Assembly: GCA_947449575.1 (NCBI GenBank)
Contig: CANFRV010000018.1
Span: 19,605-83,604 of the forward strand
Reading direction: 5' to 3'
From: Flavobacteriales bacterium
GTDB taxonomy: Bacteria; Bacteroidota; Bacteroidia; Flavobacteriales_D; Crocinitomicaceae
DNA length: 64,000 bases
Each line of letters starts with the position of its first letter. Position 1 is the first letter of the stretch. The position numbers were made by a program, and so were the translations under genes. Of this stretch, positions 49,706 to 59,570 are shown piece after piece. The notes below the pieces were generated by a model. It had not been told where the DNA came from. It saw only the letters and a list, made by a program, of their open reading frames with translations, and did no database searches.

Positions 49706-51105
49706 AAACGACTAAAAATATTCCCTAAAATCTCATCGCTTGAAATATCGCCTGTAATGGTTCCCAACTGGTACATGGCTTGTCGAATATCCATCGCTAC
49801 AAAATCTGAACTAACATCGTTTTCTAACCCGTTTTTAGCGCTTTGCAGAGAAGCTTCCGTTTTCGTTAATGCATCATGGTGGCGCGCATTTGAAACAATC
49901 GTATCGTTTGCTAAATCAAAATTTCCTAGCACCTGCTCTTCCATCCAAGATCGAAGCTCATCAATTCCTTTTCCCGCTTTCGCACTGATAGCTATAAAGG
50001 TTGAGGTTGAGATTAAGGTTGAGACAGATTCAGAAATATTTCTTAAATCAGCTTTATTACCAATCAATAAAAATTTCTTTTCTGGGTATTCTGTTTGTAA
50101 TTGTTCCACCCATTCGGCAGCAGTTTTTGTATCCATTGAAGAATGACCTTCAACTTTTGAACCTTCTTCACTGTAATCGCTCATTACAAGAACAATTTGA
50201 GCCGATTTAATTTTTTCTAATGAACGCTCGATTCCCATCGCTTCGATGGTTTCAGCTCCTTCACGGATTCCTGCGGTATCAATTAATCGAAAAATAATTC
50301 CATTAATATTTAATGTTTCTTCGATAACGTCGCGTGTCGTTCCTTCTATATTGCTAACGATCGCTCGGTCTTCTCCTAAAAGCGTGTTTAAAAGTGTGCT
50401 TTTTCCTGTATTTGGGGCGCCTACGATGGCCACTGGTACACCATTTTTAATAGCGTTCCCTAAGTCAAATGATTTCGCTAACCGTTGGATGTATGCTAAC
50501 ACATCATTGACCATTTTATTTAATTGCGTGCGGTCGGCAAATTGTACATCTTCTTCTCCAAAATCCAACTCTAATTCGATTAAACTCGCAAAATTGATTA
50601 GTTTTTCGCGGATATCTTTCAATTCATTGGAAAATCCACCGCGCATTTGCTTCATGGCGATGTTGTGTGCATTTCGCGATTGAGAGGCAATTAAATCTGC
50701 CACTGCTTCTGCTTGTGAAAGGTCCATTTTACCATTCATAAACGCACGCATAGTAAATTCTCCTGGTTCTGCCATTCGACAGCCATTTGCTACTAAAAGT
50801 TGTATTATTTGTTGTTGTATAAAAGGTGAACCATGACAACCAATTTCAGCGATTTCTTCCCCGGTAAAACTTTTTCCTTTCGAAAAAATAGTAATTACTA
50901 CCTCATCGATGATTTCCCCTGCGCTATTTTTCACGAGAGAGAAATGAGCTGTATGTGAGTTTTTTTCTGTTAAATCCTTAGAAGAAATACTAGAAACGAT
51001 CGATAAAGCTTCTTTTCCAGAAATTCTAATTAAACCAATAGCACCAATTCCATTTGCCGTGGATAAAGCGCAGATTGTATCGTTGTTTTGACTTACATTT
51101 AACAT
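49690..51105 (-). CDS. mnmE: tRNA uridine-5-carboxymethylaminomethyl(34) synthesis GTPase
   Basis: GTPase of 471 residues that, with MnmG, modifies U34 in several tRNAs. The N-terminal domain (1-120) binds the folate cofactor (NDTICALSTANGIGAIGLIR). A helical domain holds the embedded G domain: G1 GAPNTGKST, G2 GTTRDVIEE, G3 DTAGIREG, G4 GNKAD. The C-terminus ends with the conserved FCIGK. The last codons are inside the attachment-site core of element C, so the 3' end is rebuilt by the element. The length is normal, no sign of damage. Confidence 0.96.
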   Translation of the reverse strand: MLNVSQNNDTICALSTANGIGAIGLIRISGKEALSIVSSISSKDLTEKNSHTAHFSLVKNSAGEIIDEVVITIFSKGKSFTGEEIAEIGCHGSPFIQQQIIQLLVANGCRMAEPGEFTMRAFMNGKMDLSQAEAVADLIASQSRNAHNIAMKQMRGGFSNELKDIREKLINFASLIELELDFGEEDVQFADRTQLNKMVNDVLAYIQRLAKSFDLGNAIKNGVPVAIVGAPNTGKSTLLNTLLGEDRAIVSNIEGTTRDVIEETLNINGIIFRLIDTAGIREGAETIEAMGIERSLEKIKSAQIVLVMSDYSEEGSKVEGHSSMDTKTAAEWVEQLQTEYPEKKFLLIGNKADLRNISESVSTLISTSTFIAISAKAGKGIDELRSWMEEQVLGNFDLANDTIVSNARHHDALTKTEASLQSAKNGLENDVSSDFVAMDIRQAMYQLGTITGDISSDEILGNIFSRFCIGK

Positions 51106-51179
51106 GTGGCAAAGATACGAATTAATTAAAGTCCGTCATCACTTCGTATTTTTCAATCAGGGATAAATGTACATCTATT

Positions 51180-52646
51180 TTACCAGGTCAATATTTTCAA
51201 ATTATTGTCAATTGCATTCATATAATTCGAATACATAGGTATTGCCTTTATAAAATTTTGATTCGTACTTTTTAATCCCTTTGCCATTCTATTTGTTAAA
51301 TTTTTGATATAGATATGATCTTTTTCGGAATAATAGATGCTACTTTGCGAATAATAGGAAAGTTTTGCAAGTGTTTCAATGTATTTTTCAATTTCATCTC
51401 TGTAAACAGACCAAGCACAAAGAGATAAGCCATCATCATCTTTGTAATAGTATCGTAGTCTAAATTCTTTGTTTAAGAGATTTCTATTCGCGGGATCCGT
51501 TTCTGGAATAAATGGAGCATCATAAAAAACACGTGCTTCAATTACATGGTTTAACGCTTTGTTTATCGCTTCATAAACTGCTTTTTTATCTGGATCATTA
51601 TCTGCGAGTATAGAAAAAGTTTCAACCAATCCTCTCAATGCCATAAAGTGATAAAATATTTTTTGATCGTGCTGTAAAACTACTTTAATTCCATTTCCTG
51701 AAATATCGGCAGGCTCTTCTTTTCCTCCTGTTCTCCACTGTCCGTCAGTACTTTGATCTTTTATGAGTAGTCTGTTTATTTCTTTGACGAGATTTAAAAT
51801 TTTGACATTTTTCGTTGCTTTATATGCCAATGACAAACTCCATAAAGCCAATCCTCTTGTATTGTTATTTACATGCAAAAGCTTTCGTTTGGAATTATCA
51901 TACGATACCCTTGTCGTCATGAATTTTACTGAAAGTTCAATTGCAGCAAATACTTCCGTTCTTCTGTAGTTGTAATTTGATAAATAATATTCAGATAAAA
52001 CGGCCAATGCATGACTAGTTTCATAATCGTCACATTTGTTTTTTGACATGTCTACACTACTGGGGGTTTTTCGTTTCAACCACCAAATATTTCCTCCAGC
52101 ATTTTTTCCTTTTTTAATTTGCTCATTTAGTAAATAATCAATTCCATCTTTCATTTTCGTCTCATTTCTAGTGGAATTATACCCTGTTAAGTACATGTGA
52201 ATGTGTCCTTGCAAGAAAAATGAAGCGTCTCTTATTGAGGGGTAGCAAGCCAAATCGCTTTTGAAAAAGGTGTAGTTTCCATTACTTTGAACTTTCCCTT
52301 CTCCACTTACATCACCTGGATTACATTCTGAAAGATCTGGACTGTCTTCATAATTTCTTCCCCAAGCACCTTTTGGCCAAAATTCTGTTTTCGAATAACT
52401 GTAATACGGTGGAGACTGCGCACCAATATTTATTTTTTCAACTTTCGCTAATCCAGAAAAAGCTTCACTTTTTGAAACTAAACTGTCAAAATCGGTCGTG
52501 TTGAAAATTCGTCTTGTATAATTTTCATTGTACGCTTTTCCACTAATAGGAACTGATTGAAGCGATTGAGTAAAACAAGTTGAAACACTCAATAGGATGC
52601 TTAAAGTAAGAAAAATGAATTTGTTTGATTTGATAATATGCTTCAT
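51180..52646 (-). CDS. Secreted alpha/alpha-barrel-like protein, unknown function
   Basis: A 488-residue exported protein; the start at 52646 is chosen for the signal peptide FIFLTLSILLSVSTCFT, although the frame is open to 52718. The rest is helical, with helix pairs typical of an alpha/alpha toroid (LAVLSEYYLSNYNYRRTEVF, LALWSLSLAYKATKNVKI, HFMALRGLVETFSIL). GRNYEDSPDLSECNPGD and GNIWWLKRKTPSS are notable aromatic loops that might bind sugars. It resembles polysaccharide-lyase or glycosidase-like toroids in layout only; no catalytic residue is claimed. It is a single gene. Confidence 0.6.
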   Translation of the reverse strand: MKHIIKSNKFIFLTLSILLSVSTCFTQSLQSVPISGKAYNENYTRRIFNTTDFDSLVSKSEAFSGLAKVEKINIGAQSPPYYSYSKTEFWPKGAWGRNYEDSPDLSECNPGDVSGEGKVQSNGNYTFFKSDLACYPSIRDASFFLQGHIHMYLTGYNSTRNETKMKDGIDYLLNEQIKKGKNAGGNIWWLKRKTPSSVDMSKNKCDDYETSHALAVLSEYYLSNYNYRRTEVFAAIELSVKFMTTRVSYDNSKRKLLHVNNNTRGLALWSLSLAYKATKNVKILNLVKEINRLLIKDQSTDGQWRTGGKEEPADISGNGIKVVLQHDQKIFYHFMALRGLVETFSILADNDPDKKAVYEAINKALNHVIEARVFYDAPFIPETDPANRNLLNKEFRLRYYYKDDDGLSLCAWSVYRDEIEKYIETLAKLSYYSQSSIYYSEKDHIYIKNLTNRMAKGLKSTNQNFIKAIPMYSNYMNAIDNNLKILTW

Positions 52647-52744
52647 AGTGGTAGCAAAACTAATAGATTTTTTAAAATACGGAAAACCGAAGGCTGATTC
52701 AGTATCAATAGTTTGCAATTTCGAAAGACGTCACTGAACTCAGG

Positions 52745-53218
52745 TTAATATTCAATTTTATTTATTTTTTCTTCCCACTCTTTAAACGCAACGATAGCTT
52801 CGTCTTGTAATAATTGCTCTGCTGCTAATTGTCGCTTATCTAAGGGTAAGTCGAGCTCTTCATAAATAAATTGATCGTCGAATCCTATGTTTGCTGCGTC
52901 CTTTTTGGTATTTGCATAATACATTTTAGAAGGTCTTGCCCAATAAATCGCGCCTAAACACATGGGACAAGGTTCACAACTCGTATATATTTCACAATCC
53001 TCCAATTGAAAGCTATTCAGCACTTTACACGCTTCTCTAATGGCAACAACTTCCGCATGTGCTGTCGGATCATTGCTAGAAGTAACCTGGTTAAACCCTC
53101 GTGCAATTATTTTTCCATCTTTCACAACAACTGCTCCAAAAGGGCCACCATTTCCTGCTCGCATATTTTCTATCGACAAGCGAATTGCTTCTCGCATAAA
53201 ACCTTCTTTTTCTTTCAT
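52745..53218 (-). CDS. Guanine deaminase-like cytidine/deoxycytidylate deaminase fold enzyme
   Basis: A 157-residue zinc deaminase; the start at 53218 is preferred to 53260. Zinc ligands and catalytic Glu: THAEVVAIREAC and SCEPCPMCLGAIYWA. GIGGPFGAVVV-like strands (GNGGPFGAVVVKDGKII) and the C-terminal DDQFIYEELDLPLDKR match the guanine deaminase (GuaD) group rather than tRNA adenosine deaminase TadA. The expected reaction is guanine to xanthine. Single gene. Confidence 0.85.
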   Translation of the reverse strand: MKEKEGFMREAIRLSIENMRAGNGGPFGAVVVKDGKIIARGFNQVTSSNDPTAHAEVVAIREACKVLNSFQLEDCEIYTSCEPCPMCLGAIYWARPSKMYYANTKKDAANIGFDDQFIYEELDLPLDKRQLAAEQLLQDEAIVAFKEWEEKINKIEY

Positions 53219-53401
53219 TTGAATAATTTTAACCCGACGAATACATGCACAAAATCGCACAAAAAACGCAGGAGTTCTTGCACTAAATTACCACAATTAG
53301 TTGAACAACAACCGAATTCTCAAAGGAATAATTGCCTCAAAAACAACATAAACGGTTTAGATAAAGAGACAGACAAAAAAATAATTATCGAACGGCGATT
53401 T

Positions 53402-53965
53402 TTATTTCAACTTATAAAAAATAGAAAATTGTCCGTAAAATGGATAAACCGTACCTAATCCTTTTACCCCGTTTCCATTGATGATATTATACCCGCCACC
53501 AGCGACAAGCCTTAAAGAGCAAGGTAACGAATAACTAATTCCGGTTTCTAATGACAATAAGGTGGCACTATTTGGAATAGAAGAAAATTTGTCTGAGCCA
53601 TAATTAGCATAGGCATACCCCACATTTAAGCGGAAAAGAGGTTTCAATTTTTTTGAATCGCGCAAATACTTGATAAGAGAAACTTCTGCTACGAAAGTTG
53701 GAATTTCATACCCCGTAATACCAGAACCTACTTTAGAAGAAGCGATATTAAACCCCAATGAAAGTTTGTTCTTTAATCCTTTTGGAGAATGCAGTTCCCC
53801 AGAGATTCCATTCTCCCAATAAAATCCAACAAATTTTTTGCAACGAACACCTAACTCAAAAGAACTATAATGTGCGCTATCGGAAGTAACGGCTAAACAT
53901 TCTACTTGTCCAAAAGAAATAGCTGTAACAAAGAAAATTATTATACTACTAAGAATCAATTTCAT
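53402..53965 (-). CDS. Outer-membrane beta-barrel-like protein
   Basis: A 187-residue exported protein; signal IILSSIIIFFVTAISFGQ. The rest is made of alternating strands with aromatic ends (FELGVRCKKFVGFYWENGI, SCSLRLVAGGGYNIIN, YPFYGQFSIFYKL), a small porin-like barrel. Its start overlaps the stop of the alpha/beta hydrolase gene by four bases, so the two are coupled. No family name given. Confidence 0.65.
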   Translation of the reverse strand: MKLILSSIIIFFVTAISFGQVECLAVTSDSAHYSSFELGVRCKKFVGFYWENGISGELHSPKGLKNKLSLGFNIASSKVGSGITGYEIPTFVAEVSLIKYLRDSKKLKPLFRLNVGYAYANYGSDKFSSIPNSATLLSLETGISYSLPCSLRLVAGGGYNIINGNGVKGLGTVYPFYGQFSIFYKLK

Positions 53966-54903
53966 AATGCATTTTTTATAGTAAGGAAAACTTTTTGTTG
54001 CAACTGAACATCCGCGTCAGTAATAGTGTTTCTACCTTTTAATCGCGTAAAAACATGCAAATTCGATTTTTCAACAGACACATCGATTTCTGAACCATCA
54101 TTGTGCTTCACTCCTTTGTATAAAATAGAAGCGCTGATAGGATCTGCCGAACCATCTTGATTAGATTTATAGACCGTTAAGTGCACTTTTCCTGGCAAAA
54201 CAACTCCATGTTCCACTTTCTTTCGAACTTTCTTCACTAACGTATTCAATTGATCTAATGCTTCGTATGGACGATATTTATACCAAAAACCATTTTCACC
54301 TGCTTCCATTGTAGTAGCAGAAAATTTTAACAACGGTCCAACCACTTTAATGATCGACAACGTTTTATTCGCTGGAACAAGGATAGGATCGATAAAAAAC
54401 ACATCATTCAAAACATCCATTTCTAATTTTGCCGAATAAATTGCTTCTAAAACAAGCGGGCATCCTGTGGAAGAAGCAATAAAATTAATGTTGGTATATC
54501 CCAATGCTCTCAGTTTTGTGTACTCATCAATGATGGGTTGTTGCCAATTAGCCCAAGTGGCCGCTTTAAAATCAGCATAATCACGTCCATGACCACCTAG
54601 AAGTACAAGAGAAGTAAGAAATGTACCCTCTTTTTTGGCATAATCTCTCATTTCAATCCATTCAAAAGTAGTGGCTGTAAAACCATGCACCGCAATTAAA
54701 ACGGGTTTGCTAAGGTCTGCAGCTGTCGGAGAAGGAATTGCCGACGATAATAAAAATCTTTCTGGGAATACTAAGCTAGAATCATTGATTAATGTTCCAT
54801 CTAAATCAACTGCGTTGTCAATCGCAGGAAGTTTTTCTTCTTTTTTACAAGAAATAAAAAGTCCCAAAAGGAGAACTACACAAAAAATATTTTTCATACT
54901 CAT
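53962..54903 (-). CDS. Alpha/beta-hydrolase lipoprotein
   Basis: A 313-residue lipoprotein with signal FCVVLLLGLFISC. It has an alpha/beta hydrolase layout: oxyanion strand LIAVHGFTATTFEW, LLGGHGRDY, and the nucleophile region NFIASSTGCPLVL, where the Ser replaces the classic GxSxG with a SSTG motif. Acid and His follow in SADPISASILYKG and LHVFTRL. It overlaps the outer-membrane-like gene by four bases. Probably periplasmic or surface esterase; substrate unknown. Confidence 0.75.
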   Translation of the reverse strand: MSMKNIFCVVLLLGLFISCKKEEKLPAIDNAVDLDGTLINDSSLVFPERFLLSSAIPSPTAADLSKPVLIAVHGFTATTFEWIEMRDYAKKEGTFLTSLVLLGGHGRDYADFKAATWANWQQPIIDEYTKLRALGYTNINFIASSTGCPLVLEAIYSAKLEMDVLNDVFFIDPILVPANKTLSIIKVVGPLLKFSATTMEAGENGFWYKYRPYEALDQLNTLVKKVRKKVEHGVVLPGKVHLTVYKSNQDGSADPISASILYKGVKHNDGSEIDVSVEKSNLHVFTRLKGRNTITDADVQLQQKVFLTIKNAL

Positions 54904-55097
54904 TTTTTTGTTTAACTATAAAAATCCCTTTTTTAAAGCCCTGTGATTAAGAAAAGTCAAAAAAGTTGTGACAAAAAATACGGGGATATCTTAAAGAATT
55001 AATATTAAACAAAAATACCATAAATCTTTCTTATAAAAACGATTCACCAAAGATGAACTACTATTTAATAATTACATTTGGTATAACAATCAGAAAA

Positions 55098-56360
55098 TCA
55101 AATTCCTTCATCAAAAAAAGATTTTGACAACCATTCTCTATGGTTAGGGTGCGCAATACTGATTAATAATTTTGCTCGCTCATGCAACGATTTGGCAAAT
55201 AAATTCACCGCGCCATATTCGGTAATTACCCAATGTACATTTGCTCTTGTGGTAACAACACCAGCACCATTTTTTAAATAAGGAACAATCTTAGACTCTC
55301 CCATAATCGTTGTGGAAGCAATTGCAATAATAGGCTTTCCTCCCTCAGACAAAGAAGCCCCTCGAATAAAATCCATTTGACCACCCACGCCAGACACCAT
55401 TTTCTTCCCTATAGAATCTGCGCACACTTGGCCACTTAAATCGATTTCAATAGCACTATTAATCGCTGTAACTTTGGGATTTTTTCGGATGACTTCTACA
55501 TTGTTTACGTATGCAAAATCTAGCATTTTAATAAAAGGATTATCGTCTATAAAATCATATAATTTTTTTGTTCCTATAGCAAATGAACCAACAATTGAAT
55601 GGCAATGTTTTACCTTTTTAGAACAATTAATGACACCAGACTCAACCAAAGGTAAAATACCATCCGAAAACATTTCTGTATGAATTCCTAAATCTTTGTG
55701 ACTCGTTAAACAAGCTAGCACCGCATTCGGAATAGCGCCAATTCCCATTTGCAGCGTGGCCCCGTTTTCGATTAAATTAGAAACATTTTCTCCGATTTTT
55801 AATTCAATAGCGGTTGTTGAGTGACCTGTAACTTCAGGTAATGCTGTGTTTTCTTCAATGGCAAAATGAATTTTTGAAATATGAATAAATCCATCTCCAT
55901 GCGTTCTTGGAACAAACCTGTTTATCTGTGCCACAATAATTTTAGCCGTTTGCACAGCTGCTAAAGAAATATCTATGGATGTTCCTAATGAACAGTAACC
56001 GTGTTTATCAGGAGGTGAAACAGAAATTAAAGCTACGTCTAAAGGAATGTTTTTAGACCGAAACAAGGCGGGTGCTTCACTCATAAAAACAGGGATATAA
56101 CTGCCGCGATTCGCTTGAATGTTTTCACGAATATTTTCCCCAATAAAAAAAGGAGTGACTAAAAAAGAAGCTGCCATGTCTTTATGGGCATAGGGTGCAT
56201 TTCCTTCTGTGTGCATTGAAAAAATTCTCACATTTTTAAGTTCAGATGAACGATTTGTCATGGCTTGAACTAATCGCGAAGGCACAGCAGCGGCTGAATG
56301 AATAAAAACATTATCATTTGATCGTATGCATTTTACGGCCTCCTCTGGACTTGTTATCAT
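55098..56360 (-). CDS. Acetyl-CoA hydrolase/transferase family protein (CoA-transferase)
   Basis: A 420-residue class I CoA-transferase, of the acetate or 4-hydroxybutyrate CoA-transferase type. Landmarks: SPPDKHGYCSLGTSID, GATLQMGIGAIPNAVLACL, EMFSDGILPLVESG, GVGGQMDFIRGASLSEGGKP and the end RANVHWVITEYGAVNLFAKS. The catalytic Glu of the family lies near the VITEYG stretch or in EEN (about residue 200); I cannot fix it by eye. It moves CoA between acyl groups and acetate; the genomic context (single gene) does not fix the substrate. Confidence 0.82.
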   Translation of the reverse strand: MITSPEEAVKCIRSNDNVFIHSAAAVPSRLVQAMTNRSSELKNVRIFSMHTEGNAPYAHKDMAASFLVTPFFIGENIRENIQANRGSYIPVFMSEAPALFRSKNIPLDVALISVSPPDKHGYCSLGTSIDISLAAVQTAKIIVAQINRFVPRTHGDGFIHISKIHFAIEENTALPEVTGHSTTAIELKIGENVSNLIENGATLQMGIGAIPNAVLACLTSHKDLGIHTEMFSDGILPLVESGVINCSKKVKHCHSIVGSFAIGTKKLYDFIDDNPFIKMLDFAYVNNVEVIRKNPKVTAINSAIEIDLSGQVCADSIGKKMVSGVGGQMDFIRGASLSEGGKPIIAIASTTIMGESKIVPYLKNGAGVVTTRANVHWVITEYGAVNLFAKSLHERAKLLISIAHPNHREWLSKSFFDEGI

Positions 56361-56480
56361 TACCTTTTTATGTTTGGTGCCATCAATAGTATTGATTATA
56401 GCAACATAAAAAAATGATATGTATTAGTATTCAGGTTTAATTCTGATAGTTAAAATATCAAAATAGGAAACAAGGGGGGA

Positions 56481-56864
56481 TTATTTCAAATAAACGAATA
56501 CTTTAGGGTCGCTTCTTTTTGTTAATTTCAACTCTGATTTCGTGGAGCTATTAATTTCAAAAACATCCGTATCGTAAGGATATTCTGAACTATTATTTGG
56601 GAAGGCAAGTGTCATTGTACTACTTTTCAATAAAGAATAAATTCCTGTTTTTATAGTAGTTAGCCCATTTTCCACCTTTGTAATTGTTATATCACCTTCA
56701 ACACCATCTTTAACAAACAATAGTTTCTCAGAATAATTAGCAGGAAGCGCTTCCCCGTTAATCGTTGATAATTTCCATTCTCCGTCTAATTTTTTATTTA
56801 ATGTCTTCTCTGGTCTGCAGGCAACCAAGGAAAATAATAAGGAAATAAAAACAAATAATTTCAT
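56481..56864 (-). CDS. Small lipocalin-like lipoprotein
   Basis: A 127-residue lipoprotein with signal VFISLLFSLVAC. The mature part, LDGEWKLSTINGEALPANY, VKDGVEGDITITKVENGLTT, SELKLTKRSDPKVFVYLK, has the beta-barrel layout of lipocalin_4 or META-like domains. The gene follows the 275-residue outer-membrane-like protein by 21 bases on the same strand, so it is in the same operon. Function unknown. Confidence 0.65.
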   Translation of the reverse strand: MKLFVFISLLFSLVACRPEKTLNKKLDGEWKLSTINGEALPANYSEKLLFVKDGVEGDITITKVENGLTTIKTGIYSLLKSSTMTLAFPNNSSEYPYDTDVFEINSSTKSELKLTKRSDPKVFVYLK

Positions 56865-56885
56865 GGCTGTATTTTTTGTTGTAAA

Positions 56886-57713
56886 TTATTTTTTCTTCTT
56901 TTTTGTGTTTAAGTTCACCCCTAACACCATTGTTGATTCTAAAAAAGAAAAATGCTGTTTCACTCTATCCGCTTCAAACATAGTCGTTCTAACACTTGGC
57001 AGATTAATAAAACCAGCTTTAAACTCTGTTCTAAAAAAGAATCGATCATAAAACTCAATATTTAAGTCCACAAACGCTAACAAACCAAAACCGGCTAAAT
57101 GAAATTGATCATATCTTGGATTCCCCATTAACGTGCAATTTGTTCTCGGCACAACAACTCCTCCGCCAAAACCTTCTGAAAAATAAACCTTGCACTTCCC
57201 TTTTTCAAATAACTTATCTGATCTTCTAATTTCTGAATTAATATAATTTAACCCATCAGTATGCTCAAATGATAAAAACGAAGGATCAATTTTAAGGGGG
57301 CTGTTATCGTAAACCCCATCAAATGCGGTCCCTGATTTTGAAATATTTCCCGAAATCGTTGTCATTTGTGGAGAAGACATCACATATTTCATGTGATCAA
57401 CCCCTATTGAAATAGAATAGTTATTCGAAATAAAGTATCCAACTCTTGCATTGTATTGCGGAATTGTTAAGTTCATTGGGTTTAGATAAATATTCGCGTC
57501 TAACTTACTTTGTCTGTCTTTTGCGGCAACATCATGTAGAACAAAATTATAATCATTTCCCTTAAATGCTAAATCTGACGTGGAATACAGATCTCTATTC
57601 CATCCCCAATAGACATAAAAACTTCCTTTTTTTGACATTGTTGTAGACGGCAATTCATCTTGAGAAAAAGAGAATGAACTTATAAATAGGGTGATAAATA
57701 AACCTAGTTTCAT
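56886..57713 (-). CDS. Outer-membrane beta-barrel protein, hypothetical
   Basis: A 275-residue exported protein with signal LFITLFISSFSFSQ. It is rich in Tyr/Phe and in alternating strands (GSFYVYWGWNRDLYS, IPQYNARVGYFISNNYSISI, SVGVDHMKYVMSS-type stretches); the C-terminus is Lys-rich instead of ending in a membrane strand. It is the first of two genes with the small lipoprotein. Family not named; probably an outer-membrane barrel. Confidence 0.65.
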   Translation of the reverse strand: MKLGLFITLFISSFSFSQDELPSTTMSKKGSFYVYWGWNRDLYSTSDLAFKGNDYNFVLHDVAAKDRQSKLDANIYLNPMNLTIPQYNARVGYFISNNYSISIGVDHMKYVMSSPQMTTISGNISKSGTAFDGVYDNSPLKIDPSFLSFEHTDGLNYINSEIRRSDKLFEKGKCKVYFSEGFGGGVVVPRTNCTLMGNPRYDQFHLAGFGLLAFVDLNIEFYDRFFFRTEFKAGFINLPSVRTTMFEADRVKQHFSFLESTMVLGVNLNTKKKKK

Positions 57714-57869
57714 AAAATTACTTTTATATACAAAGCAAAATTATCTCTTAAAAAGATTGTATCCTATTAATCCTCTAAATTAAATTTACCCTTGAAGCCA
57801 TAATAACATCATATTCTGTGTTAATAATTTATTCCTGGGGATCTCTCTCAATTATTTCTACCTATAAAA

Positions 57870-57898
57870 ACAAAAAAGCCTCCCTAATCCGAGGCTTT
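57870..57898 (-). terminator. Terminator of the uspA-like gene
   Basis: On the minus strand AAAGCCTC (57898-57891) with GAGGCTTT (57883-57876 complement pairing), loop of 8, followed by a T-run. It lies 62 bases after the stop of the gene at 57961. Confidence 0.7.
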
Positions 57899-57960
57899 AA
57901 AGTATTGCTGAGGGTAACCACTTCCTGCAACAATAATAGCAAATGATAGTGTACTGTTTT

Positions 57961-58800
57961 CTATTTCTTGTGATGAAACGCAATCAATGGAATATTTGAA
58001 TGTTTTAAAAGTTTTTTAGTGACACTTCTTTTGCCAAAAACACGTTCCAAAAAAGTCTTATGTTTTGTTGAAACTCCAATTAAATTAATCGATTCCTTTT
58101 TAATATACGTATCAAACGTTTGATCTATTTCTGAGCCGTCAAGTAGTTTATATGAAATGTTTTTAAAATTATTTCTTTTCCCCATTTTCTTCTCAAAAAC
58201 AGATAGATGGTCTACTTTTTCTTTCGCTGCGTTTTCATCAACAAAATGGACAACATCAATATGTGCTTTCGAATCCTTGGCAATATCTATCAAAAACTCT
58301 AACGAAGCCACATCCATTGAATGATAATCTGTCGCATAAACAATTTTCTTGATGGCGGAATGCTTTCCTTTTTCCGGAACAGCTATAACAGGGCAAGAAA
58401 CCTCTTGAATAACTTTTGTCGTATTACTTCCCATAAGAATTTCCTCAAGACCTGTTTTCCCTTTGGTTCCCATTACAATTAGTGATACTTTTTTCTTTTT
58501 TATGACTTGTTCAATGATGTCCACAAACAAACCTTGTTGCATAAATGCTTCACAAATTATTCCGTGCTCTTTTTCGACCTTTTTACTCAACGATAATAAT
58601 CGCTTATCAAGTTCTTTCTCAGCCACTAAATTTAATTCTGGAATTAATTCTGGCGTCACATCTCCACTATAATAGGCGAGATGATAGGCATGAAATAAAA
58701 TAATTTTTGACGTTTCAATTTTTGCTAACTTAATAGCATAATTCAATGCTACTTTAGCATTTGAAGAAAAATCTGTCGGAACGAGAATTGTTTTTATCAT
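57961..58800 (-). CDS. Universal stress protein, tandem UspA domains
   Basis: A 279-residue cytosolic protein made of two UspA domains (1-145 and 148-279). The first has the full nucleotide-binding pattern: ILVPTDFSSNAKVALNYA and VMGTKGKTGLEEILMGSNT with the GxxG(9x)G(S/T) motif. The second (YATDYHSMDVASLEFLI; GVSTKHKTFLERVFGKR) lacks the classic motif. Such tandem proteins act in stress adaptation. Its upstream region holds the same palindrome as feoA, so it may be under the same regulator. Confidence 0.85.
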   Translation of the reverse strand: MIKTILVPTDFSSNAKVALNYAIKLAKIETSKIILFHAYHLAYYSGDVTPELIPELNLVAEKELDKRLLSLSKKVEKEHGIICEAFMQQGLFVDIIEQVIKKKKVSLIVMGTKGKTGLEEILMGSNTTKVIQEVSCPVIAVPEKGKHSAIKKIVYATDYHSMDVASLEFLIDIAKDSKAHIDVVHFVDENAAKEKVDHLSVFEKKMGKRNNFKNISYKLLDGSEIDQTFDTYIKKESINLIGVSTKHKTFLERVFGKRSVTKKLLKHSNIPLIAFHHKK

Positions 58801-58889
58801 CTGTATTGTCTTTTAGTAAATTTATCTTTTCATCGAAGCCCCCTCACTATGAACGTATACAATATTAATTGATTGCTAAACTATTAACT

Positions 58890-58903
58890 ATGATTATTAT
58901 CAT
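58890..58903 (-). promoter_or_regulatory. Palindrome ATGATTATTATCAT upstream of the uspA gene
   Basis: One base different from the palindrome before feoA (22699-22712). It is 90 bases upstream of the UspA start. On the minus strand the region reads AATAATGATAATAATCAT, two GATAAT-like hexamers as in Fur boxes. Confidence 0.4.
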
Positions 58904-59188
58904 TATTTAAGAGGTTCTTCATCGTGTTTCTGCGCAGCATACATTGATAACATAATACTCCTAGCAGAGCGTCAATGACGGAAGAAAATCATCCTGTGTA
59001 ACTTTTCTATTCCCCATCAGAATCATGTTCACTTAGAACTCCAAAAATAACAATTGAAAAAGCGGTAATCGTGAGAAGGGGGATCAATACCAAAAGATGG
59101 TGATACTATTATAAAACATCAAAAAAATGAGTCACTAATTAAATTCATTTCGAAGTGAAGTTGAAATGGTCTTTCCACAGAATTAGTT

Positions 59189-59280
59189 GTAAATTTTTCC
59201 GTAATCGCGTTTCGCTTTTTCAGCGAAAGAGAGCGTGAAGGAAAGTATTTACGTACGGTTTTACGAAATGGAATGGAGTA
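59189..59280 (+). repeat. Dispersed ~92-bp repeat, copy 1
   Basis: About four fifths identical to 63909-64000, at the same length. Its centre is a perfect hairpin TTTCGCT, TTTTC, AGCGAAA. It ends with a TTACG/CGTAA-type stretch. Together the two copies bracket the gene at 59801-63553. Confidence 0.6.
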
Positions 59281-59552
59281 AAAAATTCCTTGGAAAGATC
59301 CTTGATTTTTGCTTACTTTTCATCAAGGAAAAGTGAGGAAATGAAAATAGAAGTTGATTTGATGGTTATATGAGAGTAGTAGATTTGAAAGTAATTTTTC
59401 TAGCTCCCCACAACATTCGGGTTTGATCCGAGAAGGGTTAATACGACTAATCTGTTCATCTGTAAAATATTAATTATTACTTCAGAACAAGGATAATACA
59501 ACTATAAAAATTAATAGATGATTGCTGTCAGTGATAGGTATGTTTAATAACG

Positions 59553-59570
59553 TGAGTTCGACTGATATTT
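59553..59570 (+). repeat. 18-bp direct repeat, copy 1
   Basis: TGAGTTCGACTGATATTT, identical to 59785-59802. The segment between the copies (about 230 bases) contains the small membrane protein. Confidence 0.6.

Noticed and set aside
49550..50683. Plus-strand frames opposite mnmE
   Set aside because: They are antisense to a well-supported conserved gene and have atypical Arg/Ser/Leu-rich composition.
53006..53458. 150-codon plus-strand frame opposite the deaminase
   Set aside because: Antisense to the zinc-binding core of the deaminase; His/Asn/Ser-rich, no known pattern.
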